Shown: positions 34,588 through 46,395 of the stretch, piece after piece | How the letters are laid out: each line of letters begins with the position of its first letter | Numbering within the stretch: the stretch's first letter is position 1 | Source of the DNA: Deinandra increscens subsp. villosa | Taxonomy: Eukaryota > Streptophyta > Magnoliopsida > Asterales > Asteraceae | DNA length: 64,000 nucleotides | Assembly: GCA_039602395.1 (NCBI GenBank) | Contig: JBCNJP010000003.1 | Coordinates: 32,447,588-32,511,587, forward strand | Direction: 5' to 3' | Program-made: the position numbers and the translations under genes | Notes under the pieces: model-generated | The model's input: the letters and a program-made list of their open reading frames with translations, nothing else | Database searches by the model: none | Told to the model about the DNA's origin: nothing

Positions 34588-34970
34588 TGTTGATGCATGA
34601 ACCTTGTGTGGCCGTTACTGTTCGAATTGTCAAACAAACTGATTTGTCGGAAACATGAACTGAGGTCCGAACCTCAGCCGAACTCCAGATTCGGAGTTGT
34701 CCGAAGGTGGTCCGAACTCCAAGTTCGAAGGAAGCTCGGAGCAGGTTCGGAGGTTACCCAGTTCGGACAGAATGAAGAAGTATAAATAGTTTCGTCTTTG
34801 TATTTCTTTGTAAGTTTCTGTCTTGTGTCTGTGTGTTGAGAGGGGAGGTTCTGTCAGACCTCCCCCAGAGCTTAAACGCTTGTATACTCCTTCGTTATGT
34901 AATCATTCGACATGATTCAATGACAAAACTTCCGTCTCATCCATAGAATTGATCCGTATACGGTTTTTCA
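34588..34970 (+). repeat. Array LTR 9, 3' terminal LTR
   Basis: A 383-base LTR preceded by the purine tract CCAAGGGGGAATT and ending TTTTTCA before the target repeat TGTTT. Closing unit 8, it completes the LTR-internal-LTR pattern. Confidence 0.92.
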
Positions 34971-34975
34971 TGTTT

Positions 34976-35268
34976 TGTACTTCAGTCTTCTAAGTGTATC
35001 ATAGATGTGTGATAAGAAATTGAATGTTCTGTTTAATGAAACTGAAGGTATTGTACTAGAACCTGGTTTACCAATTCCAGAGGAAATGATTTTGCTAAGA
35101 GAACCCAGGAAAGAAGGTTTGTACAATTTGGATATGGGTCTTGTATCACCTAGGGGTGGCAAAGCCTATTTTGTATCCAAAGCCTCGATTGATGAGTCTG
35201 ATTTATGGCGTAGAAGACTAGGTCATGTAAATGAAAAAACAATGAACAAACGTCTTAATCTTGGGTAG
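34976..35268 (+). pseudogene. Copia A pre-integrase domain
   Basis: Reading of element A resumes after the array: an 87-residue open stretch from 35005 with LYNLDMG and a LWRRRLGHVNEKTMNKR patch, the His-containing GAG-pre-integrase domain that precedes copia integrase. A stop follows at 35266. Confidence 0.8.
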
Positions 35269-35385
35269 GTAAAAGGTCTACCAAAAAACAATTCACATGT
35301 GCTGAACATTGTGTCCGATGCTTAAAGGGTAAGCAACACAAGTCCTCTTATAAGTCCAAACTGGAAAAGCTCTATTTTAAAACAT

Positions 35386-35640
35386 TTGGAATTACACCAC
35401 ATGGATCTCTTTGGTCCAACCAGACTCATGAGCTTAGGGAAGAAATCTTATTGCTTTGTCATAACAGGTGATTTTACAAGATACACTTGGGTCTTTTTCT
35501 TGAAAACTAAGGATGAGACTCCTGTAATTTGGAAATCTTCAATTGTAATTTTTGAAAATCAGTCATATCCAAAGGTTAAGACAATAAGATGTGATAATGG
35601 CCTTGAATTTAAAAATAATATTATTGTGCTCTGGATGTGT
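35386..35640 (+). pseudogene. Copia A integrase core, truncated
   Basis: Integrase inserts the cDNA into nuclear DNA using a D,D-35-E triad. Both Asp positions are visible (HMDLFGP about residues 4-10; IRCDNGLEFKNN about residues 68-79), but sequence departs from integrase near 35640 and the Glu, RT and RNase H of this element are not found in the window. Confidence 0.75.
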
Positions 35641-36212
35641 ATAGAAATATATGACAATTATTTGTCGGTTTCAACACCACTATTGCATTTAAGCTTTAAA
35701 TTTATAAAACACGATAACGAACAATCACTATACACCACATGCACGAGAAAGCACACACATCGTGATGTAGTATGGCAAAGATAAGATACCGAGGTCGTCC
35801 AAGGATACAACGTATAGAAATGAGGGCTTTTGATATTTCACCTCTGTTAACGTCTAACTAGATCTTACTTTAGGTTTAGGTTTAAAGATAAGTTAAGAGA
35901 AGAAAAATAAAATAAATATAAATATGGGTTTTAAGCGTAGACAGTCAAAGAAAATATCACTTGGGAGGACTTACCAATTTCGGGGTTAGTAACCTATTTA
36001 TATATAATCTTCCCTTAAGATTGTTACTAGCAGGTGAGGGGGAACACCTTTTAGCATCAAATCCCATCTCAGGTTCCTCCCGTTATTCATCTGTAAAGTT
36101 GACTACTGGGAGAACCGTTCTGTTAGTAACAAATGAAGTGTGCGTGAATGCCATTTAGTTGTAGGGCCTTATGGACAAAGTACTGTTACACTCGGATACG
36201 TTATCATGAACC
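35641..36212. other. Unassigned insert between copia A and copia B
   Basis: AT-rich, with no protein readable. It ends GAACC, the target repeat of copia B. The phrase CACATCGTGATGTAGTATGGC and a C/T-rich stretch suggest gypsy-type LTR or leader sequence, but I cannot pair it with an end. Confidence 0.4.
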
Positions 36213-36877
36213 TATAGGAATATGATCACGTAAAAATAAACGTATGTCCGAAAAGTATTTAAGCCTACGGGGTCACACGTCTCGACACAAATGTATTTGT
36301 ATTAATTAATAAAATTTATAAAAAACACAAATTTAATTAACGAATGGTTGTTAAAACTAACGGTTACTAGTTAACGGTTGTTAGTTAATAGTTAAGAGAG
36401 GATTATAATTAAAATATAATTGGGAAAGGTTAGGAGAAGCCCACATAGGGCCGGCCCATCTATGGTGTCTCTTAATCTAACCCTAAACTTGTTTAACAAG
36501 TAAACCTTGCCTATAAATAAAGCCTCTATTTTAAGGTTTTATTTTACAACATCATATGAGATTATAGGCAACCCTAAATATCTCTCTATCTTCCCCTTTT
36601 TCGGCAATAGACCCAAAACCCTAAAGGATTTTTGGTTTTGTGTGTGGTTCGACCAAAGCAAGAAGGAGAAGTTCAAGTGTTCGTGATTAAGTACTAGCAT
36701 ACGTACATCGGTGTGTTGTGTGTGCGATTGTAGAGGGGTTTTTCTTTAAACCCTAGAAGTTTCTTATCTTTATTTGCTATTAAGGTACACGTCATCTTTC
36801 TTGGTTAATTAGTTAATTACATAAATTGTTTTTCCGCTGCGTACTCGTGAATAGATAAATTGTTATATAACCCAACA
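36213..36877 (+). repeat. Copia B 5' LTR
   Basis: Starts TATAGGAATATGATCACG and ends TATAACCCAACA. A TATA box TATAAATAAAG lies near 36512, followed by a CCCTAAA-rich leader. The LTR is followed by GAACCAACAGGGAAC, not by the expected primer site. Confidence 0.85.
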
Positions 36878-38229
36878 GAACCAACAGGGAACAACCCACA
36901 AACCAGATTAGTTAAAAGAAGTACAAATCATGAATTTTTCATACAAATTATTCATGGTTATTACTAAGATATATTGATATTAATACTTGATCTTTTCCAT
37001 TAATTATGCTAGATAATTAAGGAAAAAATCGTGTGACAATTTGATTATAATTTCTGGAAAATTCTGTTTGACACCAGTTCACTTAAAAATCATTAAAAAT
37101 CAAACGTTTGGAGTTAGAGTCTGAAATGTTTACAGTCGATACTCGACTCATAGGGCTGCAACTTTGTTGTTTTATGCTAAGCCCATTTCGGCCATCCTCT
37201 AGGTCAAAATTGGTCGTGAAGCCGCTGGATTTTACAGATCCACACCTTGCTATGGTTTTGTGATAATTAGTTATAAAAGGTTTGGCTTACGCAATCAAGA
37301 AAACTTGTTGTATAAGGTCCGTTTCAAATGGAAAGGGGAGCAAATCTTAAACCATAGTGACCATAATTAGGTTGATTACCATAATTGTTACATGGTTAAA
37401 TATTGCAAGTCTCTTTTATTTTAAATATAAACTTGCTTAATAATCATTGAAATAAGATTTTGTTTATAAATAAAATCGGTGCCCTAAACTCGAAAGAAAC
37501 ACCGGCTCACCCATTTAATCACACTCTAAGAGAGGTATAAGTCGGGTCGCAACGCTTCCCTAAAGAAGGTAGGTACTTAATTGCTACGCACAAACCTCAC
37601 TTCTATGCTTCTTTATGTGTTCAAATGGAGCTACTGAGCTCTTTTGATTTGAAGGAAAACTAAAAAGGATTTTATAAACAAGTGATGCATTGAAGATGTG
37701 CATGAATCTTCATACATAACATTTTGATCACACGTCAAATTGCTTGACCCAAAATTAAAACTTAAGTCTTTGTCATCCAACTTGTAAAGGACACTTGTGG
37801 ATGTTGTTTTACTCATTGGTACACAGTGGTAAAATATCACTTACATGGCAAATTCCCACTCACTGGTACACAGTGATGGACAAATTTGTGCGTTCTTGGT
37901 TGGACGACTTAAAGCGAGTTAAGTGGTGAGACCTTGAACCGTGGCATATGATGGGACAAAACATGACTACAAATCACTTGATGCAAGTACACAAGTGTTG
38001 TTTGTAAGTCACATTCTATCTAGGAATTGCACTAGTAATGCAATTACTGATTGTCACTTACCTTTTGAGTACATCATTTCTAGCAGATCAACTGATGAAA
38101 TGATGGTATGTCAATTGGATCCTAGCCTTAATAATATTACTTGTTTAAATAGTTTAAACATTGGGTAATTAAATTTGTTAAGGAATAATTATCGAAAATA
38201 CTGATTTTTGAACTTTATCTGTTTTGTAG
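36878..38229 (+). other. Copia B leader region, primer site missing
   Basis: The first 33 bases equal the DNA that follows the 3' LTR (43672-43704). After that comes about 1.3 kb of non-coding leader with short phrases such as CACTGGTACACAGTG near 37815 and 37860. No TGGTATCAGAGC is found. The gag start is taken as the ATG at 38230. Confidence 0.6.
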
Positions 38230-39430
38230 ATGGCAACAATGAACCTTCCTCAAAACACTGTTCGTCATGCTTTTCGTCAAATGTTTGAAAGGGAAAAGCT
38301 CAATGGATCAAATTTCAATGACTGGTATCGTCAACTGAGGATTGCCCTAAGAGTTGAAAGAAGAACTGATGTCCTTGATAATCAGTGGCCGACCGAACCA
38401 GCTGCTACTGCTAGTGATCAAGAAAAAGCGTAGTACAACGCTGAATATAGCAGATATGATGAAGTTGCTTGTTTGATGATCTCTAGTATGACTCCTGATC
38501 TTCAAAAGCAATATGAACTTCATACTCTTTATGATATGATCAGAGAATTAAAGAAGATGTATGAAAAGCAAGCTAGAGTTGAGTTGTTCGACTTGGTTGT
38601 GGAACTGCACGACTTAAAGCTTGAAGCTGGAAAATCAGTCAGTAGTCATGTGCTCAAAATGAAGAGCTACTTTGACAAATTGGAATCACTCAACTATGGA
38701 TACAATCAAGCTGTTGCGGTTGGCATGATTCTCAAATCTCTTACAAAGGATTATGAGGGTTTGGTGCGCAACTACAACATGCATAGTATGACTAAAACCA
38801 TACCCGAGCTTCATGCCATGCTTGTTGAGTATGAGAAGACCATTCCAAAGAAAGCCACTGAAACTCCCCAAGTACTCTTGATAAAAGGGGGAAAGATCCA
38901 AAAGGCTAAACAGCCGCAAAGGGCGAAGGGCAAGAATGATGGGAAAGGAAAAGGCAAACAAGTTGCTTATGTTCCAAAACCCAAAAAGACCCTTCCGGCT
39001 AAAAAGGAGCATCCGGCTAAACACCAGACTTGTCACCACTGCTCCGAAGTGGGACACTGGAAGAGGAACTGTCCTGTCTACCTAGCTGAGTTGAACAAGA
39101 AGAAGAAGCAAGCTAGTGGGACTAGTACTTCAGGTATATTCACAATTGAATTAGTATCCTTTTCTAAGCATAATTCATGGGTTTATGACACTGGTTGTGG
39201 AACCCATGTTTGTAATTCGTTACAGGGACTTAGAAAAAGAAGGAAGTTGAAGCCTGGAGCTTTGCAGCTGTTCGTGGGCAATGGTCTACCAACACTTGTT
39301 GAAGTTATAGGAGAATATCATTTAGTTCTTACTTCCGGTTTAATTCTTCTTTTAGACAGTTATCATTATGCACCTTCTATTATTAGAGGTGTCATTTCAG
39401 TTTCCTTGTTGAAAAACCATGGATTTTTTT
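38230..39430 (+). pseudogene. Copia B gag and protease
   Basis: From ATG 38230 the frame runs through a UBN2-type copia Gag (FEREKLNGSNFNDWYRQLR near residue 20), broken by one in-frame stop at 38431 and resuming in the same frame to beyond 39400. A basic linker precedes an intact zinc knuckle CHHCSEVGHWKRNC (39031-39072). The protease core DTGCGTH starts at 39187 with its catalytic Asp, Thr and Gly kept. The frame is lost near 39430. Confidence 0.85.
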
Positions 39431-39539
39431 TAATAATATCGGTATTTCAGTTTTTAAAAATAATGTTCATTATTTTGATGCTATTCCTTGTGATGGTATT
39501 TATGAAATTGATATACGTGGTTGTGACTCAAATAATTCA

Positions 39540-40309
39540 ATGTATAGTATTAGTAAAAGAGTCAAGACTAACTTGGACTCTACCTATCTTTGGCACTGTC
39601 GTCTTGCTCATGTAGGCAAGAACCACCTTGAAATACTTCAATGTGAAGGAATCTTACAATCAAATGATGAATCATTTGATAGGTGCGTTTCTTGTATTTC
39701 AGGCAAGATGACAAGGAAACCTTTTCTGCATAAACCAGAAAGGGCTAAAGCACTTCTTGGACTCATTCATACTGATGTTTGTAGCCCATTTAGACATGTG
39801 TCAAGACAAGGTGCTAGCTACTTCATAACTTTCATGGATGATTTCAGTCGTTATGGTTATGTTTACTTGCATAAACTAAACATGAAGTTTTTGAAACATT
39901 CAAAGAGTTTAAAAATGAAGTAGAAAATCAACTCAGCAAGACCATCGAGATCCTTCGTTCGGATCGTGGTGGAGAATACTTAAGCCAAGAGTTTAAGGAT
40001 TATCTAAAAGCATGTGGAATTGTCCAACATCTCACTCCTCCATACACTCCACAGCATAATGGAGTTTTTGAAAGGAAAAATTGAACCTTGCTAGAAATGG
40101 TGAGATCAATGATGAACCTTACGACTCTCCCAATTTCATTTTGGGATTATGCTCTAGAGACTGCTGTACGCATTCTCAATATGGTTCTAACCAAGAAGGT
40201 TGACAAGACACCACATGAATTGTGGCATGGAGATGTCCCTATTTTGTCTTACTTAAGAGTCCGGGGATGTGAGGTACTTGTGAAGCGCAATACACCTGAC
40301 AAACTTTAA
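39540..40309 (+). pseudogene. Copia B integrase
   Basis: A pre-integrase patch (YLWHCRLAHVGKNHLE) leads to the integrase core with HTDVCSP and, after a frameshift near 39900, RSDRGGEY and the Glu-bearing GVFERKN followed by a stop. All three acidic positions survive but in different frames. A further piece (40088-40309) with the SFWDYALETA and KVDKTPHELWHG patches is the usual C-terminal part. Confidence 0.85.
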
Positions 40310-40354
40310 CCCAGAACTACTAAGTGCATCTTTGTAGGATACCCTAAGGAAACA

Positions 40355-41760
40355 ATGGGTTACCACTTCTATAATCCTACCGAAAACATTGTTCGAGGGG
40401 CTCGATATGCTGAGTTCTTTGAGAAGAATCTAATAGCTCAAGAGAACAGTGGGAGAATTGTAGAACTACTAGAAGATGTGTCACCTTCTGAAACTCCTAG
40501 CAATCATCAACTTGGGGGGGGGGGGATGTTTAAAGTAATGAACCTCAAGTCGATGATAGTGCTATTCCACTTCGAAGGTCCGAAAGGACTATACATACTC
40601 CTGATAGATGATGGGTCTAATTGAATCCTAGGAACACGAATTAGGAGATCTCAATGAACCTTTGAACTTCAATGCTGCATTATCAGATCCAGAATCTGAC
40701 AAAAGATTCAATATGCGAATGTGGAAATGAAATCCATGGAAGAAAATCAAGTCTGGAGCTTGGTTGATCTTCCACCTAATGCAAAAACCGTTGGGTGTAA
40801 ATGGATCTTCAAGAAGAAGACCGACATGGATGGAAATGTACACACCTATAAAGCTCGTCTGGTGACGAAAGGTTATACTCAGTGTTTCGGCGTTAACTAT
40901 GATGAGACCTTTTCTCCAGTTGCTGACATTAGAGCTATTCGGATTCTCTTAGCCATAGCTGCGTTCTATGATTTTGTGATATGGAAAATGGATGTTAAGA
41001 GTGCTTTCTTAAATAGTTACTTGGATGAAGAAGTTTATATGGATCAGCCTGAAGGTTTTATTGATCTAAAACATCCCAACAAAGTATGCAAGCTTCAAAG
41101 GTCCATTTATGGACTAAAGCAAGCATCAAGAAGTTGGAATAAACGGTTTGATGAAGAAATAAAAAAGTTTGGTTTTATTCAAAATCCTGATGAGCCATGT
41201 GTATATCGCAAAGCTAGTGGGAGTAATGTTACTTTCCTTGTCTTATATGTAGATGACATATTGATTATAGGAAAACACATTCCAATGTTGTAAGATGTAA
41301 AATCTCATCTTGGGAAGTGTTTTGCCATGAAAGACTTGGGTGAAGCTACATTTATTCTTGGAATCAAGATCTATAGATATAGAACTAAGTGGTTACTTGG
41401 ACTAAGTCGAAGTGCTTATATTGATAAGATCTTGAAACGATTCAAGATGGAGAATTCTAAGCGTGGTCTTGTACCCATGCAGGAAGGACTTGGTCTATTG
41501 GTCAAAAAAGGTGCTTCGGCTGTAGGATCTATAATGTATGCAGTGAGATGCATTAGACCTGATGTAGCGTTCACGCAAATTATCGTTAGCCGATTCCAAC
41601 AGAATCCAGGTGAAAGTCACTGGACTGCTGTTAAGACCATTCTTAAGTACCTACGGGCTACTAGAGATTTGTTTTTGGTGTATGGAGGAAATTTAGATTT
41701 AGAGCTCAAAGTGGCCGGATACTGTGATGCTGGATTCAAACTGATAGAGATGACACAAAG
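40355..41760 (+). pseudogene. Copia B reverse transcriptase
   Basis: RT proper opens near 40720 with NQVWSLVDLPPNAKTVGCKW, includes KARLVTKGYTQ, the DETFSPVA patch, MDVKSAFLNSYLDEEVYM, IYGLKQASRSWN and the catalytic YVDD at about 41249. Stops occur at 41291 and elsewhere. A run of 12 Gs at 40514-40525 sits in the linker before RT and probably reflects slippage. Confidence 0.88.
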
Positions 41761-42176
41761 CTCAGTCAGGGTACATCTTCGTTCTAAATGGAGGCGCTGT
41801 GGATTGGAAGAGCAAGAAGCAAACCACAGTTGCTATGTCTGCAACAGAGTCTGAGTACATTGCTGCCTCAGAAGCTGCGATGGAAGCAGTCTGGATAAGG
41901 AAGTTTATTTGTGGGCTTGACGTGATCCTTTCAAGTAGCTTACCCATTGATATGTACTGTGATAATATTGGTGCATTAATCATTGCCAAGGAACCTGGAG
42001 TTCAGAAAGGTGCCAGACATTATGCTAGAAGATATCACTATGTTCGTGAGCAGATCGAACTAGGGGAGATCAAACTACTCAAAGTTCACACAGATGTTAA
42101 CTTAGCTGATCCCTTTACAAAAGCTTTATCTAGACCAAATCTTGAAAGGCATGCCGAGGGCATGGGACTTAATTAG
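41761..42176 (+). pseudogene. Copia B RNase H
   Basis: After a frameshift, 41799-42176 reads as the C-terminal half of copia RNase H: TTVAMSATESEYIAASEA, DNIGALIIAKEP and KVHTDVNLADPFTKAL, ending in a stop at the normal place. The enzyme would remove the RNA strand during reverse transcription. Confidence 0.88.
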
Positions 42177-43006
42177 CTAGTTAATACATGTAAATCTGCT
42201 GTTCGGTATTTGGATAAGGGATGTTAAACAATTTCTATTTTTATAGTGAAATAAAGTACTTGATATGTTTGATTTTATTTAATATTAATTGTGTCCTGTA
42301 TTTGCATGTTTGATCCCTGAATATTTATAATTATTCTAAACTCTCCATTGTCGATCAACTATATGGGAATATAGTTAAACTAAGACAAATCTGAGTGATT
42401 GGTAATATTCTCGGAATATATAAAGGATGGTCCCACGAAACTCACATGGTATTCATAAGATGCATATCGGACTACCCCATGAACGAATTATCACCTTATG
42501 GATCGACGTCATTAAGTAAATTCGCAAATGGTTACTTTACTTATCCTTAGATTTGAGATACAAGTAGGTCATGCATGCATGGATTGAACTTACTTGATAT
42601 ACTTCTAACTATCCTGAATAAGGTAGTACAAAAGGGCTATTTTCAGAAGAGTAGTGAAGTATGTGATTGTACATGTGTAGTCAATATAGGATTTGTTCCT
42701 TCAGCTAAACGTTGAAGAATGATACCACTGGGCCCCTCATTGGGACTAATTAAGATGTTTGCATGGCCATGCCCAGATCAAATCTAGATATGTGTTGATT
42801 AAATTTGGTAATCTTTAATTAGTTATGGAATGAGAAACAAAATAGTTAAATTATGAAATGACTTTGATCCATATTCATATTTAACACAGTATCCATAACA
42901 AAGGGATAGTATGCTTAACCATTTAAAATATACTTTAAGAAACTATACATAAATGTTTCCGGGACCATTTAAATATACTTTAAGAAACTGTACTTTAAGT
43001 GGGAGC
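42177..43006 (+). other. Copia B 3' untranslated region with purine tract
   Basis: No coding. Ends with the purine tract AAGTGGGAG (42997-43005), the plus-strand primer typical of copia elements. A phrase around AAATATACTTTAAGAAACT occurs twice (about 42925 and 42970). Confidence 0.8.
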
Positions 43007-43671
43007 TATAGGAATACGATCACGTAAAAATAAACAATGTCCGGAAAGTATTTAAGCCTACGGGGTCACACATCTCGACACAAACATATTTGTATTAATT
43101 AATTCATTAATTAATAAAAATCATGAATTTAATTAACGAAGGGTCGTTAAAACTAACGGTTACTTGTTAACGGTTGTTAGTTAACAGTTAAAAGATGATT
43201 ATAATTAAAATACAATTGGGAAATGTTAGGAGAAGCCCACATAGGGCCGGCCCATCTATGGTGTCTCCTAATCTACCCTAAACTTGTTTAACAAGTAAAC
43301 CTTGCCTATAAATAAAGCCTCTAGTATAAGGTTTTATTTTCAACATCATATGAGATTATAGGCAACCCTAAATATCTCTCTCTCTCTTCACCTTTTTCGA
43401 CAATAGACCCAAAACCCTAAAGGGCTTTTGGTTTTGTGTGTGGTTCGACCAAAGCAAGAAGGAGAAGTTCAAGTATTCGTGATTAAGTACTAGCATACGT
43501 ACATCGTTGTGTCGTGTGTGCGATCGTAGAGGGGTTTTCTTTAAACCCTAGAAGTTTCTTACTTTATTTTCTATTAAGTTACGTGTTATCTTTCTTGGTT
43601 AATTACTTAATTACATAGATTGTTTTTCCGCTGCGTACTCGTGAATAGATAAATTGTTATATAACCCAACA
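43007..43671 (+). repeat. Copia B 3' LTR
   Basis: Same length as the 5' LTR with scattered substitutions and small compensating indels. Followed by GAACC, matching the left target repeat. Confidence 0.88.
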
Positions 43672-44504
43672 GAACCAACAGGGAACAACCCACAAACCAG
43701 ATTATTTTATTATGAAACGTTCTTTATAAGGGACTAAGGTTCGTTTCCTCCATGCACCGCTCTTGCACATACATGGTTGGTCGTAACCAAATCCAAGTTT
43801 ACTAACGCGTCACTGCCGCATCTCCGCAGTTGCAAAATATTACCAACCCTTTATCCCAACCATTACCTTCAGACTGCACATGCGTGAAAACTGAGTTTGT
43901 TTACTTAGACATAAAATACCCGAAAATATTGCTTTGCATGGGGTGCGAGTCACCAAAAGAATCATGCATCATCCCCCATTCGGGTGTCACAGGTCCGACT
44001 TATGAGCTTTCGACTCCTCAAATGGTCCGCAATACATAAGATACATTTGTTCAAAAAGGTGATAATAAACTTTCAGTATAAAGAGTTTTTATAAAGTCAT
44101 TTGTAGATACCTTAAGGTGAGTTTATAAACTCATTTTTCCAACCCGCAAAACACTTATTTACCCCTAAGTGAGTGTAAGAGGTTAGCCAATCTTGTCTAT
44201 AGTTATTTGCTTAATAGAAAATGAATAGTTCATAGACAAACTTTAAACAAAATCTTATAAGTTGATGTTTATTACAAACCTGGCGTCGAAGGCTTGAAAG
44301 CACCAAAAACAAGTGGCTCGAAAAGAAAAACAAAGATCTAATCTAGGAGAAGAGAAAAATTGAGCCATTTTACAAATGGGAGGTTGGCTGGCTTTTATAG
44401 GCAGAAAAAAAGATCAGGTACGGGCCGTGCCTAGCAGTTGATCTTCAGGAAATATCTTTGTCAGTGGACATGGGCCGTGTGGTTCTAGAGGCACGGGTCG
44501 TGCT
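43672..44504 (-). other. Gypsy-like LTR fragment flanking copia B
   Basis: On the minus strand a TATA box (CCTATAAAAGCC, plus 44392-44403) and a leader-like stretch suggest part of an LTR; GGGCCGTG-type phrases recur at 44420-44500. No ends or coding can be assigned. The open frame at 43830-44039 has no family features. Confidence 0.4.
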
Positions 44505-45968
44505 TATCACACCCCGGCCCTTGGGAGGCCGAGATGACCAAGATCGTATCCGTTTAACAAATTTTCAAAATTCAAATTACAACAAAGAAAAGAAAAATAC
44601 AACATTTTTTTAATAAAACTAAGGTGGAAGCTATAGGTCTTCTAAGGTTTTCTTCATGTGCGTGCAAGCGAATCTAGGTTTGGTTTTCTAATCCAAGTCT
44701 TCCAAAGCTGAGTACCTGATACATGCTCAAAAAAGGTTTTGTGTCAACTAAAAACTTGAGTGAGTCCATGAGATTATATAGAAACAATCGTTGGGTATAA
44801 AAATACTTTTACAGTATCATTTGTCAAAATTGTATTTGTCTTCGAGTTTAGCAAAAAAAGAGTTTTATCGTGGCGTATGCCAAAAATATATATATCCATG
44901 TGTTTGCCAAAAATATGTTTATCAGAGTGTTTACCAAAAATGAGTTTTATCGTACATTTATCAAAAATATGTTTTATCGTTATGATGGACCGTCGACCAT
45001 GAGATGCTATAGAATCAAATATTAGTATAAGTTCCACAGTCAATCATCCTCTATCCGTCTTGGTCCATTCCTGATTATTTTACGCGTGACCACTAGCCAA
45101 TAGGGTATTCATGTAAAATATAAATAGTGGACCCAGCCATGGGGTCTTGAGGTGCCAAAGGCCAAAATGCCATCTCTTGTGAGGGAGTCCCAATACGTGG
45201 GCAAAAGGACGTGTGGACATTATCCCCAAGTAGTGCTACCCATTTTACCCACGATTTATATACCAAGAAACTAAGATTGTGTAAGTGCATGACTAGCTGG
45301 GTAAGTATCACTAGTCCGTAGTAAGCGTTTATCAATTAACGTATTCAAACAAGTTTATGTAAGACAAGGAAATAAAAGTAATAAAGAGCTATGTATCACC
45401 CCAAAATCATGACTCACCTAAGCGTTTGTATTTTCAAAATTGTTTAATTTCTTTGACTTCCAATGCCTTGCACCTAAAGTAATAACTAAACCATTTAAAT
45501 TATAGGTTTCGGGTATATTACCCATAGTTTGCGTTTCCATGTTCGATTGAGACCCTTGTTGGTTTTAAGAACGTTCTATGATTTGATTTGGTTATCTTAG
45601 AGATATATGATTCAAGTTCATATGTATTTCTTATATGTTGATTCAAACCCGATATAATTACCAAATGTGTTTGTTAAATGGGTTATGGATTAAACTATGG
45701 TTTTGGGCCTTATGCCCATTAGTGAAATACATGATGTGGGTCCAGTTTAATGGTCAAGAGTGGGACGTAGACCCATTTGGTCCAAAAACAGTTTCATGAG
45801 TCTCTTAAAATACTAGTTTAGTTGTCGTGGGTTAATTTAGTAAATTTTAAATGTTCGTATAATCATATGCAATTTTGGGCCGATTGGGTTATTTGGTTTA
45901 TGAAAAGTATATTGGGGCTTATGCACCGATACAAGTGTTTTATAGAAATCATTGGGCCTGTTAAGAGG

Positions 45969-46395
45969 TAGTGGGCCATAGCCCACTTCGGTCCTTAATC
46001 ATAAAGAGTGGGCCGTAGCCCGTTTGGGTTTGGAACGAAATAGTGGGCCGTAGCCCACTTATGTTAAAGCGGTGGGTCGTAGCCCGTTCCGGTTATTAAA
46101 ATAGTGGGCTTCTAGGCCTGCTTGATTATAAGGGTTCAATTAAGATGAAGTGGGTTGTAGCCCATTTCGGTTTAAATAGAAACAGTGGACTGAAGCCCAA
46201 TTTGAGTTTAACTACAACAGTGGGCCTTATGGCCCATATAGTATACCCGTATCATTTGGCCCGTTTAGTTGGTTTAGTGATGGTGGGCCTTAAGGCCCAA
46301 CTACGTAGTTATCCGATTAAGGTTTAAAATAGTGGGCTTGGTTTTGTACTTGGTCCGATTAAATGTTTTAGTGGCGGTGGGTCATGAAGCCCAAA
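45969..46395. repeat. Array of GTGGGCC-GCCCAC hairpins
   Basis: About ten copies of a unit such as GTGGGCCGTAGCCCAC, each a short inverted repeat, spaced 30-60 bases apart. Variants include GTGGGCCATAGCCCAC, GTGGGCCTTATGGCCCA and GTGGGTTGTAGCCCA. Confidence 0.8.

Larger units (their letters stand above)
23475..34970 (+). mobile_element. Tandem LTR-retrotransposon array: nine LTRs, eight internal segments
   Basis: The block begins TGTTGATGCATGAAC, ends CGGTTTTTCA and is flanked by TGTTT at 23470-23474 and 34971-34975, so it arose from one insertion into copia A. Inside, LTRs of 382-383 bases start at 23475, 25917, 27155, 28394, 29632, 30871, 32110, 33349 and 34588, separated by about 856-base internal pieces except the first, which is longer and gapped. 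Only the first LTR has a primer site after it. No gag or pol is readable. Units differ by few substitutions, so the array is young compared with its host. Confidence 0.92.
36213..43671 (+). mobile_element. Copia element B, full length but decayed
   Basis: Two 665-base LTRs bracket gag, protease, integrase, RT and RNase H in copia order. GAACC flanks the whole (36208-36212 and 43672-43676). The start reads TATAGG in both LTRs rather than TG; the end is CCCAACA. Stops and frameshifts in every domain mean it cannot move. Confidence 0.88.

Noticed and set aside
23475..34970. CRISPR-like regular repeats
   Set aside because: The period is 1.2 kb, with LTR termini, TATA boxes, purine tracts and target repeats in a plant sequence; nothing like short repeats with unique spacers.
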